Position numbers and translations under genes: made by a program. Shown here one piece after another: positions 18,330 to 29,773 of a stretch of 64,000 nt of DNA (the first letter of the stretch is position 1; the number at the start of each line of letters is the position of its first letter). Location: the NCBI RefSeq assembly GCF_001665295.1, contig NZ_LZSE01000127.1, forward strand, positions 1 through 64,000. The letters run 5' to 3'. The notes under the pieces are model-generated. The model had not been told where the DNA came from. It worked only from the letters and a program-made list of their open reading frames with translations, and made no database searches. This stretch comes from Mycobacterium sp. 1554424.7 (lineage in GTDB: Bacteria; Actinomycetota; Actinomycetes; Mycobacteriales; Mycobacteriaceae).

Positions 18330-18713
18330 TCAGGTTGTCGAGCCGGCCGGGTCGCGGACCAGCGCCTCGGGCAGCGAAATCGCCCCGATCGTCGTCACGA
18401 GCCACACGACGATCGTCGCCGCGAGCCAGGAGGCGGCGCCGCGGATGGTGACTCCGTGGGTGAATGCCGCGGCGAGGCTCAGCGCGACCAGCGTCAGCAC
18501 CAGCCCGGCGCCCCCGAGCAACAGCGACGCGTACGCGCGGGGCAACTTCACGATCAACACCGACAGGGCCGCCTGCGCCGCCGAGAACACCACCACGGCG
18601 ACGATGAACCCCGACTCCGACACCGAAACGCCCGGCACGACCCAGGCCGCCGCCAGCAGGCCGACGGCCCACGACGCCAGAAGCACAACCGCCCGAAGCA
18701 GAGCCTGCTTCAT
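18330..18713 (-). CDS. Four-helix membrane protein, phage-holin-4-like (YvlD type)
   Basis: About 127 residues from the ATG at 18713 (a GTG at 18743 would add ten). Four hydrophobic helices are evident (about 5-25, 35-52, 59-80, 90-112), the layout of the YvlD/phage holin 4 superfamily of small bacterial membrane proteins. It lies 17 bases upstream of the UsfY-like gene on the same strand, so the two form an antisense pair inside the sigF locus. No strong ribosome-binding site precedes either start. Function unknown; a membrane or envelope stress role is only inferred. Confidence 0.72.
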   Translation of the reverse strand: MKQALLRAVVLLASWAVGLLAAAWVVPGVSVSESGFIVAVVVFSAAQAALSVLIVKLPRAYASLLLGGAGLVLTLVALSLAAAFTHGVTIRGAASWLAATIVVWLVTTIGAISLPEALVRDPAGSTT

Positions 18714-18763
18714 GCGATCAAGTGTAGGTCGCGCGGTAGACACTGTTAAGGGTCTGCTGACGC

Positions 18764-18789
18764 GGTTATCCGCCGCCGCAAATGGGTAT
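18764..18789 (+). promoter_or_regulatory. Possible second SigF-type promoter before rsbW
   Basis: GGTTA at 18764-18768 and GGGTAT at 18784-18789, 15 bases apart, about 180 bases before rsbW. The -10 is perfect; the -35 and spacing each deviate by one from the SigF consensus. It is placed like the usfX promoter of M. tuberculosis. Confidence 0.5.
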
Positions 18790-18967
18790 CAGCTTTAGAC
18801 CATGATGAGTGCCGGAAGGGTTGCGTCAGCGACACCGACATCGATGCCCACTGCCAGAATGACCCGAATAACCAGCGGCGGCGACTGTGACTAATCGGTT
18901 GGAGCCGACGGTCGACGGCGGGCTGCGCGGCAATAGTAATGTCAAGCAGACATTGCCGGGAGACCAT

Positions 18968-19405
18968 ATGACCGATTCGGGATTTCGCGCGAACAAGCGT
19001 CAACGCGGCCACCGCGCCGTGGAATTGCATGTCGCGGCACGCCTCGAGAACCTGGCGATGCTGCGCACGCTGGTCGGCGCCATCGGCACCTTCGAGGACC
19101 TGGATTTCGACGCGGTCGCCGACCTGCGGCTCGCGGTGGACGAGGTGTGCACGCGCCTGATCCGCTCGGCCACGCCTAACGCGACGCTGGTGGTCGTGGT
19201 CGACCCGCACGACGACGAGCTGGTGGTGGAGGCCTCCGCCGCGTGCGACACCCACGACGTGGTGGCGCCCGGCAGCTTCAGCTGGCATGTCCTGACCTCC
19301 CTGGCCGACGAAGTCCAGACCTTCCACGACGGTCGCGAACCCGATGAAACGGGCAGTGTTTTCGGCATCACGCTGACCGCGCGACGGGCGGCCTCTAGCA
19401 GGTGA
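18968..19405 (+). CDS. rsbW: Anti-sigma factor RsbW (UsfX)
   Basis: 145 residues, the same size as M. tuberculosis RsbW. It is a GHKL-type serine kinase/anti-sigma factor: AVELHVAARLENLAMLRTLV, then the N-box region LRLAVDEVCTRLI with the conserved Glu and Asn/Arg neighbours, and the C-terminal VFGITLTARR. It holds SigF inactive and is released by anti-sigma antagonists. The frame is open to 18887, but the ATG at 18968 has GGGAG five bases before it and matches the family start. It overlaps sigF by four bases (GTGA), indicating translational coupling. Confidence 0.95.
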   Translation: MTDSGFRANKRQRGHRAVELHVAARLENLAMLRTLVGAIGTFEDLDFDAVADLRLAVDEVCTRLIRSATPNATLVVVVDPHDDELVVEASAACDTHDVVAPGSFSWHVLTSLADEVQTFHDGREPDETGSVFGITLTARRAASSR

Positions 19406-20190
19406 CAGCGCGAGCTGCCGGCGGTTCGGTTTCGCGACCGAACGAGTATGCGGACGTCCCGGACATGTTCCGGGAGTTGGCCGGTGTTGCCCCCAACTCG
19501 ATGGAGTTCCAGCGGCAGCGGGACAAGATCGTGGAGCGCTGCCTGCCGCTGGCCGACCACATCGCCCGCCGGTTCGAGGGCCGCGGCGAACCGCGCGACG
19601 ACCTGGTCCAGGTCGCGCGCGTGGGCCTCGTCAACGCGGTGGTCCGCTTCGACGTCGAGACCGGCTCGGACTTCGTCTCGTTCGCGGTGCCCACGATCAT
19701 GGGCGAGGTCCGCCGGCACTTCCGCGACAACAGCTGGTCGGTCAAGGTGCCGCGGCGCCTGAAGGAACTGCACCTGCGTTTGGGCACCGCCACCGCCGAT
19801 CTGTCCCAGCGGCTCGGCCGGGCGCCGACCGCCACGGAACTCGCCGCCGAACTCGGCATGGAGCGCGACGAGGTGGTCGAGGGCCTGGTGGCCGGCAGCT
19901 CCTACAACACGTTGTCCATCGACACCGGCGGCGGCAGCGACGACGACGACGCCCGCGCCATCGCCGACACCCTGGGCGACGTGGACCTCGGCCTGGACCG
20001 CATCGAGGATCGCGAGGCGCTGCGCCCGCTGCTCGAGGCGCTGCCCGAGCGGGAGCGAATGGTGTTGGTGCTCAGGTTCTTTGAGTCGATGACGCAGACG
20101 CAGATCGCCGAGCGGGTCGGCATCTCACAGATGCACGTGTCGCGGCTGCTGGCGAAGTCGCTAACGCGGCTGCGGGACCAGCTGAAGTAG
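19402..20190 (+). CDS. sigF: RNA polymerase sigma factor SigF
   Basis: 262 residues, group 3 (SigB/SigF-type) sigma factor for stress and stationary phase. Region 2 includes DDLVQVARVGLVNAVVRFD (about 71-90), region 3 follows LGRAPTATELAAELGM, and region 4.2 ends TQTQIAERVGISQMHVSRLL. GTG start inside the rsbW stop. Its 3' end overlaps a convergent STAS gene by 30 bases. The consensus SigF promoter upstream of the locus implies positive autoregulation. Confidence 0.96.
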   Translation: MTARAAGGSVSRPNEYADVPDMFRELAGVAPNSMEFQRQRDKIVERCLPLADHIARRFEGRGEPRDDLVQVARVGLVNAVVRFDVETGSDFVSFAVPTIMGEVRRHFRDNSWSVKVPRRLKELHLRLGTATADLSQRLGRAPTATELAAELGMERDEVVEGLVAGSSYNTLSIDTGGGSDDDDARAIADTLGDVDLGLDRIEDREALRPLLEALPERERMVLVLRFFESMTQTQIAERVGISQMHVSRLLAKSLTRLRDQLK

Positions 20191-20580
20191 CGGCCGGGAC
20201 CCGTCGCGGTCGGCCCGCGCCGACCTCAGCAGCGGCTCGGCCTGCGGCGTCGTCACCGGCAGGGTGCCGTCGGGGTCGCAGATGCTCAACAACCGCGCCA
20301 CGGCCGGGCTCGGCACCATGGCCCAGTGCACCTGGGCGGCCGAGCATGCGACGTTGATTCGGTGCAGCGCCGAAAAGCCGGCGGTGCCAATGAATTCCAG
20401 GCCGCGTAGGTCCACGATGATCCGGCGGGAACGCCTGACGCTGCGTTGCGTGTGCGCGGCGAGCTCATCGGCATTGGCGGCGTCGAGCTCGCCGGAGGCG
20501 GTGATCACCGCGCCCCGCGCGCTCCAGCGGGAGGCGAATTGAGCGGTGCGGCTTTGTTGCCAAGATTGGGCCACAGACAT
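20161..20580 (-). CDS. STAS-domain protein (putative anti-sigma factor antagonist)
   Basis: 139 residues with a STAS fold: ARGAVITASGELDAANADEL, IIVDLRGLEFIGTAGFSALHRI. In canonical antagonists the phosphorylated serine lies in the D-S-S/A-G loop; here the loop reads FIGTAG, so a threonine would be the acceptor, or the protein is constitutively unphosphorylated. The start at 20580 has GGAGA close upstream; an ATG at 20595 is the alternative. It converges on sigF with a 30-base overlap of coding sequence. A role as antagonist of RsbW is inferred from fold and location. Confidence 0.85.
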   Translation of the reverse strand: MSVAQSWQQSRTAQFASRWSARGAVITASGELDAANADELAAHTQRSVRRSRRIIVDLRGLEFIGTAGFSALHRINVACSAAQVHWAMVPSPAVARLLSICDPDGTLPVTTPQAEPLLRSARADRDGSRPLLQLVPQPR

Positions 20581-20769
20581 GCGTGTCTCCGTCATTTGGA
20601 GGGTGTTGCTGCGGATGACGCTGTCGGCTGCGATGCCGAGACGGGAGAGGGTGCCTTCCCGCTTGCGTGACGTATCCGGGCGGCTGTGAACTCAACCTGA
20701 CCCGACCCTACCCGCGGCGCGCCGGGTCGGACAACATTTAGTTGATCTGGGATTCAATTGATCCCGGAT

Positions 20770-23112
<2,343 letters not shown>

Positions 23113-23113
<1 letters not shown>

Positions 23114-24003
23114 CAGACCGGAACGGCCCCCGGCTGCTCGCCCGCGACGATCGGCACCCGCACGGTGTTGCCCCACTCGGTCCACGATCCGTCGTAGTTG
23201 CGGACCCCGGGCTTGCCCAGCAGGTGCGTGAGCACGAACCAGGTGTGGCTGGACCGCTCGCCGATGCGGCAGTAGACGACGGTCTTGTCGTCGGGCCGCA
23301 GGAAGCCGTAGAGCTCCTCGAGCTCCGCGCGGGGGCGGAAGCGGCCGCTCTCGTCGACCGCCTTGCCCCACGGGATGGACACGGCGGTGGGGATGTGCCC
23401 GGCCCGCAGCGCGCCCTCTTCGGGGTAGTCGGGCATGTGGGTGCGCTTGCCGGTGTATTCGTCCGGCGAGCGCACGTCGATGAGCGGCTGGGATCCCAGG
23501 ATGGCCAGCACGTCGTCCTTGTAGGCGCGGATGGGCTCGTCGTTGCGCTGCACGACGGGATAGCCGCTCGACGTCGCGGTCGGCACGTCCAGCGTGGTGT
23601 CGCGGCGCTCGGCCAGCCACAGGTCGCGCCCGCCGTTGAGCAGGCGCACGTCGGGGTGGCCGAACAGCGTGAAGACCCACAGCGCGTAGGCCGCCCACCA
23701 GTTGCTCTTGTCGCCGTAGATCACCACCGTGTCGTCGCGGGAGATGCCCTTGCGATCCATCAGCTCGGCGAACTGCTCACCGTTGATGTAATCGCGGACC
23801 CGCGGGTCGTTGAGGTCGGTGTGCCAGTCGATCTTGACCGCGCCGGGAATGTGGCCGACGTCGTAGAGCAACACGTCCTCGTCGGACTCGACGATCGCGA
23901 GGCCGGGGGCGCCCATGTTGGCGGACAGCCAGTCGGCGGTGACCAGTCGTTCCGGGTGGGCGTATTCGGTCAGGGACGGGTCTGGATCGGCGGGTAATGA
24001 CAC
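23113..24003 (-). CDS. sseA: Thiosulfate sulfurtransferase SseA (rhodanese)
   Basis: 296 residues with two rhodanese domains (about 16-135 and 150-290). The active-site loop of the second is CRIGERS, with Cys245 as persulfide carrier; the first domain has Asp/Gly (YGDKSN) at that place and is inactive, as usual in the family. I use the GTG at 24003 because the product then begins like M. tuberculosis SseA (SLPADP); an ATG at 24021 and one at 24054 are in frame. Coupled to sufE downstream. Confidence 0.93.
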
Positions 24004-24085
24004 ACCACAAAGCCTACTCATCGCGCCACCGTCGACTTGTTGTCGGGGATTCACCCGAAGTGGCCCAACAAGTCGACGCTCGGCG

Positions 24086-24718
24086 CTACGTAGTCGCCCA
24101 CAGCGCGGCCACCGAGAGCCCGGCCCGCTCCAGCAGCGCGCGCAGCAGCGGCAGGCTCACGCCGATCACGTTCGACGGATCGCCGTCGATCCTGTCGACG
24201 AACCAGCCACCCAGCCCGTCCAGGGTGAAGCCGCCCGCCACGCCAAGCGGTTCGCCGTTGGCGACGTAGGCCCGCAGGTCCGACTCGGCCGGTGCGGCGA
24301 AATGCACTGTGGTGCAAGCGGATTGGACATCGCGGTGGATGACCGCGCCGGCGCGCAGGCGTAGCAGGCAGTGCCCGGTGTGCAGCCGGCCGGACCGGCC
24401 GCCCATCAGCCGCCACTGGCCCACGGCGGCCTCGGCGGATCCGGGCTTGCCGCATAGCCGGCCGTCGATGGCCAGCATCGAATCACAGCCCAGGACAACG
24501 CAATCCGCCGCGGTGGCGCCGTCGAGCCGGCCAGCGACGTCGTCGGCCTTGGCGGCGGCCAGCGCGCACACCACGTCGTCCGGTGAGGCGTCGGAACCCA
24601 GGCCCGCGGCGATCTGATCCTCGTCGACGCCGGACACCACGACGAGCGGCTCGACGCCGGCCTGGCGCAGCACCTTGAGGCGGCCGGTCGAGGCCGACCC
24701 CAGCACCAGCCGGGTCAA
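24086..24718 (-). CDS. Maf-like nucleotide pyrophosphatase
   Basis: 210 residues. Maf signature elements: [20 protein letters not shown] at the N-terminus, then [18 protein letters not shown] with the catalytic aspartate region, and [13 protein letters not shown] near the end. The family hydrolyses dTTP, UTP or modified nucleotides to monophosphates and is linked to septum control. TTG start at 24718, overlapping the accE5 stop by four bases, so it is coupled to accE5. Matches M. tuberculosis Rv3282 in position. Confidence 0.9.
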   Translation of the reverse strand: MTRLVLGSASTGRLKVLRQAGVEPLVVVSGVDEDQIAAGLGSDASPDDVVCALAAAKADDVAGRLDGATAADCVVLGCDSMLAIDGRLCGKPGSAEAAVGQWRLMGGRSGRLHTGHCLLRLRAGAVIHRDVQSACTTVHFAAPAESDLRAYVANGEPLGVAGGFTLDGLGGWFVDRIDGDPSNVIGVSLPLLRALLERAGLSVAALWATT

Positions 24719-24951
24719 TGCCTCATGTGCGTCATCTGCTGCATGGTCAGCCGCTGGTAGTTCGACATCGCATAGCGCAGCCGGTCGACCGGGAGCCCCC
24801 AGCGGGTGCTCTCGGGCTGGGCGGGCTCGGGGGAGGCGGCGCCGACGCCGCCGAGCACGGCCACCAGCGCGGCCAGCTCCGCGTCGGTGGGATTTCCCTT
24901 GAGTACCTGGATGTGCGGCTCGTGCCCGGCTTCGTGGCTCACTGTGCCCAA
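24715..24951 (-). CDS. accE5: Acyl-CoA carboxylase epsilon subunit AccE5
   Basis: 78 residues: [23 protein letters not shown] is the signature of actinobacterial acyl-CoA carboxylase epsilon subunits, which hold the beta hexamer to the alpha chain. The C-terminus ([17 protein letters not shown]) is also typical. Much shorter than M. tuberculosis AccE5 (about 177), which carries an extra N-terminal repeat region. The TTG at 24951 has GAGG seven bases upstream; a GTG three codons on is the alternative. Located between accD5 and maf. Confidence 0.9.
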   Translation of the reverse strand: MGTVSHEAGHEPHIQVLKGNPTDAELAALVAVLGGVGAASPEPAQPESTRWGLPVDRLRYAMSNYQRLTMQQMTHMRH

Positions 24952-24953
24952 TT

Positions 24954-25003
24954 GTTCGCCTCACTCCCGTCGCTCACTGCGTTCGCTCCGCTCGTTCGAC
25001 TCA
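24954..25003. repeat. Degenerate TTCGCTC-type short repeats in the accD5-accE5 junction
   Basis: On the plus strand the 50 bases consist of imperfect units based on TTCG followed by CTC(A/C)C. They begin at the accD5 stop and run to just before the accE5 start, also providing accE5's ribosome-binding GAGG on the minus strand. Nature unknown; it resembles small intergenic repeats found in other high-G+C actinobacteria. Confidence 0.5.
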
Positions 25004-26641
25004 CAGGGGAATGTTCCCGTGCTTCTTCGGCGGCAGGTGGCTGATTTTACGTTCCAGCAGGCGCAGCGCCGTGCCGATGTAGCCGCGGGTGTACGACGGC
25101 GGGATCACCGCGTCAACGTAGCCGCGCTCGGCCGCGACGTAGGGGTTGACCAGCGTGTCCTCGTACTCCTGCTGCAGCTGCAGGCGCAGCGCATCAACAT
25201 CCTCGCCGTTCTTGGCCGCCTCCTTGAGCTGCTGGCGGTAGACGAAACCGACGGCGCCGGAGGCTCCCATCACCGCGATCTGCGCGGTCGGCCAGGCGAT
25301 GTTGACGTCGCAGCCCATGTCCTTGGAGCCCATCACGCAGTACGCGCCGCCGTAGGCCTTGCGGGTGATGACGGTGATCTTCGGGACGGTCGCCTCGCCG
25401 TAGGCGAACAGCAGCTTGGCGCCGCGCCGGATGATCCCGTTGTACTCCTGGCCGGTGCCCGGCAGGAAGCCCGGAACGTCCACCAGCATGATGATCGGGA
25501 TGTTGAAGCAGTCGCAGGTCCGCACGAACCGGGCGGCCTTCTCCGAGGCGTTGATGTCCAGGCAGCCGGCGAACTGGGTGGGCTGGTTGGCCACGATCCC
25601 GACCGGCCGGCCCTCGATGCGGCCGAACCCGACGACGATGTTCTGCGCGTAGCCGGCCTGGATTTCCAGGAACTCGTCGTCGTCGAGGATGCGGGTGATC
25701 ACCTCGTGCATGTCGTAGGGCTGGTTGGGCGAGTCCGGGATCAGGGTGTCCAGCTCGAGGTCCTCCTCGGTGAGGTTCTCCTCGATCGGGCCCGCGGGGG
25801 CGGGCTCCGCGTAGCGCGGCGGGTCGGTGGCGTTGTTCGGCGGCAGGTAGCTCAGCAGGTCGCGGACCCATTCGAAGGCGTCCTGCTCGCCGGAGGCGAC
25901 GTAGTGCAGAGTGCCGGACTTGGCCATGTGGGTGTGGGCACCGCCGAGCTCCTCCATCGTGACGTCCTCACCGGTGACCGTCTTGATGACGTCGGGGCCG
26001 GTGATGAACATCTGGCTGGTCTGGTCGACCATGACCACGAAGTCGGTCAGGGCGGGGGAGTAGACGTGGCCGCCGGCGGCCGCGCCCATGATCAGCGAGA
26101 TCTGCGGGATGACCCCGGACGCGAGGATGTTGTTGCGGAAGATCCGGCTGTACAGGCCCAGCGAGACGACGCCCTCCTGGATGCGCGCGCCGGCGCCGTC
26201 GTTGATGCCGATGAGCGGGCGGCCGGTCTTGATCGCCAGCTCCTGCACCTTGACGATTTTCTCGCCGTACACCTCGCCGAGGCTGCCGCCGAACACCGTG
26301 GCGTCCTGGCTGAAGATGCACACGTCGCGGCCGTCGATGGTGCCGTAGCCGGTGATCACGCCGTCGCCGAGGGGGCGGTTCTTCTCCAGCCCGAAGTTGC
26401 TGCTGCGGTGCTTGGCCAGCGCGTCGAGCTCGACGAAGGAATCCTCGTCCAGCAGCGCGAGGATGCGCTCGCGCGCGGTCAGCTTGCCCTTGGCGTGCAC
26501 CTTCTCGACGGCCTCTTCACCGACCGGATGCAGCGCCTCCTCCCGGCGCTTGTGCAGCTCGGCCAGCTTGCCCGCGGTGGTGTGGATATCGATGGTGTGC
26601 TCGGCGGCGGGCTCGGCGGTGTGCTCGGTAGCGCTTGTCAT
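25001..26641 (-). CDS. accD5: Propionyl/acyl-CoA carboxylase beta subunit AccD5
   Basis: 546 residues, carboxyltransferase subunit with crotonase-like N- and C-terminal halves. The acyl-CoA oxyanion loop is [10 protein letters not shown] in the first half, and the biotin-side loop [21 protein letters not shown] in the second. M. tuberculosis AccD5 with AccA3 and AccE5 makes methylmalonyl-CoA from propionyl-CoA for methyl-branched lipids. ATG at 26641 without an obvious ribosome-binding site. First gene of the run accD5-accE5-maf-sseA-sufE-accA3. Confidence 0.96.
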   Translation of the reverse strand: MTSATEHTAEPAAEHTIDIHTTAGKLAELHKRREEALHPVGEEAVEKVHAKGKLTARERILALLDEDSFVELDALAKHRSSNFGLEKNRPLGDGVITGYGTIDGRDVCIFSQDATVFGGSLGEVYGEKIVKVQELAIKTGRPLIGINDGAGARIQEGVVSLGLYSRIFRNNILASGVIPQISLIMGAAAGGHVYSPALTDFVVMVDQTSQMFITGPDVIKTVTGEDVTMEELGGAHTHMAKSGTLHYVASGEQDAFEWVRDLLSYLPPNNATDPPRYAEPAPAGPIEENLTEEDLELDTLIPDSPNQPYDMHEVITRILDDDEFLEIQAGYAQNIVVGFGRIEGRPVGIVANQPTQFAGCLDINASEKAARFVRTCDCFNIPIIMLVDVPGFLPGTGQEYNGIIRRGAKLLFAYGEATVPKITVITRKAYGGAYCVMGSKDMGCDVNIAWPTAQIAVMGASGAVGFVYRQQLKEAAKNGEDVDALRLQLQQEYEDTLVNPYVAAERGYVDAVIPPSYTRGYIGTALRLLERKISHLPPKKHGNIPL

Positions 26642-26729
26642 GGGACTCGATGTTATCGGCAGACCCGCTCGACCCGTCGGAGGCCCTTAATGGCTCCTTA
26701 AGTAGTCTCCGGACCAGTAATCTCCGGAC

Positions 26730-28298
26730 ATGCGCGGCGCGGGAGTCGACTGGGTCGAAGAACATGACGTGCTCGTCGCCGGATCCGGCGGCGGGGGTGT
26801 CACCGGCGCCTACACCGCGGCCCGCGAAGGCCTCGACGTCCTACTCGTCGAGGCGACCGACAAATTCGGCGGCACCACCGCCTACTCCGGTGGCGGCGGG
26901 GTCTGGTTTCCGTGCAATCCGGTGCTGGTCCGGGCCGGCACCGACGACACCCTCGAGGACGCCCTCACCTACTACCACGCGGTCGTCGGCGACCGCACAC
27001 CCCGCGAACTGCAGGAGACCTTCGTCCGGGGCGGCGCGCCGCTGATCGAGTACCTCGAGCAGGATCCGGACATCAAGTTCGTGCCGTTGCCCTGGCCCGA
27101 CTACTACGGCAAGGCGCCGAAAGCCCGTCTCGACGGCCAGCGTCACATCGCTGCGAAGCCGTTGAAGGTCGCCGCCGCGCCGGAATTGCGTGACGCGATC
27201 CGCGGACCGCTGGACACCGACAGGCTCGGCGCCGAAACCCCGCCCGACTACTACGTGGGCGGCCGCGCGCTGATCGCTCGCTTCCTCAAGGCCATCGGGC
27301 AATACCCGACCGCGACGCTGCAACGCGACACGGCGCTCGTCGAGCTGGTGCTGTCGGACGGCACCGAAGGGCGCGTCGAGGGTGCGATCGTGGCGAGCGA
27401 CGGCCTGCGCCGCGCGATCCGCGCCCGCCTTGGGGTGCTGCTGGCCGCCGGCGGATTCGAAAACAACGACGCCCTGCGCCGTCGATACGGCGTCCCGGGC
27501 GAGGCGCGAGACACCATGGGCGGCCCGGGAAGTCGTGGCCAGGCGCTGCAGGCCGGCATCGCTGCGGGCGGGGACACCGACCTGCTGGATCAGGCCTGGT
27601 GGTCGCCGGGCATGACTCATCCCGATGGACGCTCGGCGTTCGCGCTGTGGTTCACCGGCGGCATCTTCGTGAACCAGTCCGGTGACCGATTCGTCAACGA
27701 ATCCCGCGCGTACGACCGCGCCGGACGCGAGATCCTCGCTGCGCTCCAGGACGGCTCGATCACGTTGCCGTACTGGATGATCTACGACGACAAGGAGGGC
27801 GAGGTGCCACCCGTGAAGGCGACCAACGTCTCGATTGTGGGGACCGAGAAATACGTTGCCGCCGGCTTGTGGCACTCCGCGGACACACTCCCGGAGCTGG
27901 CGGCCAAGATCGGGGTGCCATCGGACCGGTTGGCGGCGACGGTGGCCCGGTTCAATGCCTTCGTCGCCGCCGGCGTCGACGAGGACTTCGGCCGCGGCGA
28001 CGAGGCGTTCGACCGCGCGTTCTCCGCGGGCGCGTCGCCGTTGGTGTCCATCGACAAGCCGCCGTTTCACGCCGCCGCGTTCGGCCTGTCCGATCTGGGC
28101 ACCAAGGGCGGCCTGCGCACCGACACAGCGGCGCGGGTGCTCGACGGGTCGGGCAACCCGATCCCCGGCCTGTACGCGGCCGGCAACACGATGGCTGCGC
28201 CTAGCGGCACCGCCTATCCCGGCGGCGGCACCCCGATCGGGACCAGCATGCTCTTCAGTCACCTGGCCGTGATGGACATGAGAAACCGGCGCCGCTGA
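26730..28298 (+). CDS. FAD-dependent dehydrogenase, 3-ketosteroid dehydrogenase/fumarate reductase-like
   Basis: 522 residues. The Rossmann FAD motif is VLVAGSGGGGVTGAYTAAREGLDVLLVE (written in parts: GSGGGG at about 18-23, acidic end LLVE). Segments such as GGTTAYSGGG, LLAAGGFENN, IPGLYAAGN and AYPGGGTPIG place it with the KstD/FAD_binding_2 superfamily. Such proteins desaturate steroid or similar ring substrates; the substrate here cannot be told. It is inserted between accD5 and birA, adjacent in M. tuberculosis (from memory). Start at ATG 26730 without a clear Shine-Dalgarno sequence; possibly leaderless. Confidence 0.85.
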   Translation: MRGAGVDWVEEHDVLVAGSGGGGVTGAYTAAREGLDVLLVEATDKFGGTTAYSGGGGVWFPCNPVLVRAGTDDTLEDALTYYHAVVGDRTPRELQETFVRGGAPLIEYLEQDPDIKFVPLPWPDYYGKAPKARLDGQRHIAAKPLKVAAAPELRDAIRGPLDTDRLGAETPPDYYVGGRALIARFLKAIGQYPTATLQRDTALVELVLSDGTEGRVEGAIVASDGLRRAIRARLGVLLAAGGFENNDALRRRYGVPGEARDTMGGPGSRGQALQAGIAAGGDTDLLDQAWWSPGMTHPDGRSAFALWFTGGIFVNQSGDRFVNESRAYDRAGREILAALQDGSITLPYWMIYDDKEGEVPPVKATNVSIVGTEKYVAAGLWHSADTLPELAAKIGVPSDRLAATVARFNAFVAAGVDEDFGRGDEAFDRAFSAGASPLVSIDKPPFHAAAFGLSDLGTKGGLRTDTAARVLDGSGNPIPGLYAAGNTMAAPSGTAYPGGGTPIGTSMLFSHLAVMDMRNRRR

Positions 28299-28419
28299 CT
28301 CCGAGTCCCAAGTCGCTTGGTGATGGTGGTGCCGCGGACTGAGACCAGCCCAACCCGACCGACATACGCCGAACGCGGGGGCGAATTCGACGGGATGGCT
28401 GAGATCTACGCTGGGTGGA

Positions 28420-29235
28420 GTGACGGATCGCGAATCGCTTCGGCAACCGTTGGATCAGGCCGCGCTGCGCGCCGAACTGATCGGGACCGGGCTGGGCTGG
28501 CGCCAGCTCGACGTCGTCGAGCAGACCGGCTCCACCAACGCCGACCTGTTGGCGCGCGCGGCGGGGGGCACCGACGTCGCCGGGGCGGTGCTGATCGCCG
28601 AGCACCAGACGGCCGGCCGGGGGCGTCACGGGCGCGGCTGGACGGCCAGCCCGCGGGCCCAGGTCACGATGTCGGTGGGCGTCAGCGTCGTCGACGTGCC
28701 GACCGAGGGGTGGGGCTGGCTGTCGCTGGCCACCGGGGTGGCGATCGTCGACGCGGTGCGGGCCGTCACCGGCGTGCAGGCCGGCCTCAAGTGGCCCAAC
28801 GACGTGCTGGCCGGCCCGCCGGAGTCCCCGGGCAAACTCGCGGGCATCCTCGCCGAGGTGGCCCGGCCCGTCGTGGTGATCGGCTTGGGGCTCAACGTGA
28901 CTCAGGCCCCCGACGAGGTCGACGGGCCCGGCGCCACGTCGCTGTTCGACCTCGGCGTGACCGCGCCCGACCGCGGCCGGCTGGTGGGCGCGGTGTTGAC
29001 CGAACTCGGCCGGCGGATCGTGGGCTGGCGCGCCGCGCGGGGCGCCGACTGGGCGCTGGCGGCCGACTACCGGGACCGCAGCCTGACCATCGGCCACGCC
29101 GTGCGCGCCGTGCTGCCCGGCGGCAAGGAGGTGGTGGGCACCGCGACCGCCGTCGACGACCAGGGCCGGCTGTGTGTCGAGGCCGGCGGGCAAACCGTCG
29201 TGGTTTCCGCCGGCGACGTGGTGCATCTACGTTAG
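28420..29235 (+). CDS. birA: Biotin--[acetyl-CoA-carboxylase] ligase BirA
   Basis: 271 residues. Biotin protein ligase motifs: QTGSTNADLL, AEHQTAGRGRHGRGW (biotinyl-AMP loop) and KWPNDV, with the C-terminal SH3-like domain ending VVSAGDVVHLR. No N-terminal helix-turn-helix, so it is a group I ligase without repressor function. It biotinylates AccA3 and other biotin proteins. The GTG at 28420 is kept because the product then starts MTDRE-LR as in M. tuberculosis. Followed after 19 bases by the PH-like membrane protein gene. Confidence 0.95.
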   Translation: MTDRESLRQPLDQAALRAELIGTGLGWRQLDVVEQTGSTNADLLARAAGGTDVAGAVLIAEHQTAGRGRHGRGWTASPRAQVTMSVGVSVVDVPTEGWGWLSLATGVAIVDAVRAVTGVQAGLKWPNDVLAGPPESPGKLAGILAEVARPVVVIGLGLNVTQAPDEVDGPGATSLFDLGVTAPDRGRLVGAVLTELGRRIVGWRAARGADWALAADYRDRSLTIGHAVRAVLPGGKEVVGTATAVDDQGRLCVEAGGQTVVVSAGDVVHLR

Positions 29236-29254
29236 GAAGCGGTAACTTCGGCAC

Positions 29255-29773
29255 GTGAGCTATCCGGACAACGCCCTGGCCGCCGGCGAGCAGATCGTCC
29301 TGCACCGCCACCCGCACTGGAAGCGGTTGATCTGGCCCGTCGTCGTTCTCGTCCTGGTGACCGCGCTGGCGGCGTTCGGTTCCGGCTACCTCAACTCGAC
29401 GCACTGGGAGCAGCTCGCCAAGAACATCATCTACGGCGTCATCTGGGGGGTGTGGCTGGTGATCGTCGGCTGGCTCACACTGTGGCCGTTCCTGGGCTGG
29501 CTGACCACACACTTCGTCGTCACCAACCGCCGGGTGATGTATCGGCACGGGGTGCTGACCCGCAGCGGCATCGACATCCCGCTGGCACGCATCAACAGCG
29601 TGGAGTTCCGGGACCGGTTGTCCGAGCGCATGTTCCGCACCGGGACGCTGATCATCGAGTCGGCGTCACAGGATCCGTTGGAGTTCTACAACATTCCGCG
29701 GCTGCGCGAGGTGCACGCGCTGCTGTATCACGAAGTCTTCGACACCCTGGGTTCGGAGGAGTCGCCGAGCTGA
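29255..29773 (+). CDS. PH-domain (bPH2/YdbS-like) membrane protein
   Basis: 172 residues: two membrane helices at about 25-45 and 60-85, then a bacterial pleckstrin-homology-like domain (FVVTNRRVMYRHGVLTRSGIDIPL, INSVEFRDRL). GTG start. Same length and position as M. tuberculosis Rv3278c. Likely co-transcribed with birA. Its 3' end overlaps the convergent GtrA-like gene by 46 bases. Function unknown; the domain suggests a structural role at the membrane. Confidence 0.87.
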   Translation: MSYPDNALAAGEQIVLHRHPHWKRLIWPVVVLVLVTALAAFGSGYLNSTHWEQLAKNIIYGVIWGVWLVIVGWLTLWPFLGWLTTHFVVTNRRVMYRHGVLTRSGIDIPLARINSVEFRDRLSERMFRTGTLIIESASQDPLEFYNIPRLREVHALLYHEVFDTLGSEESPS

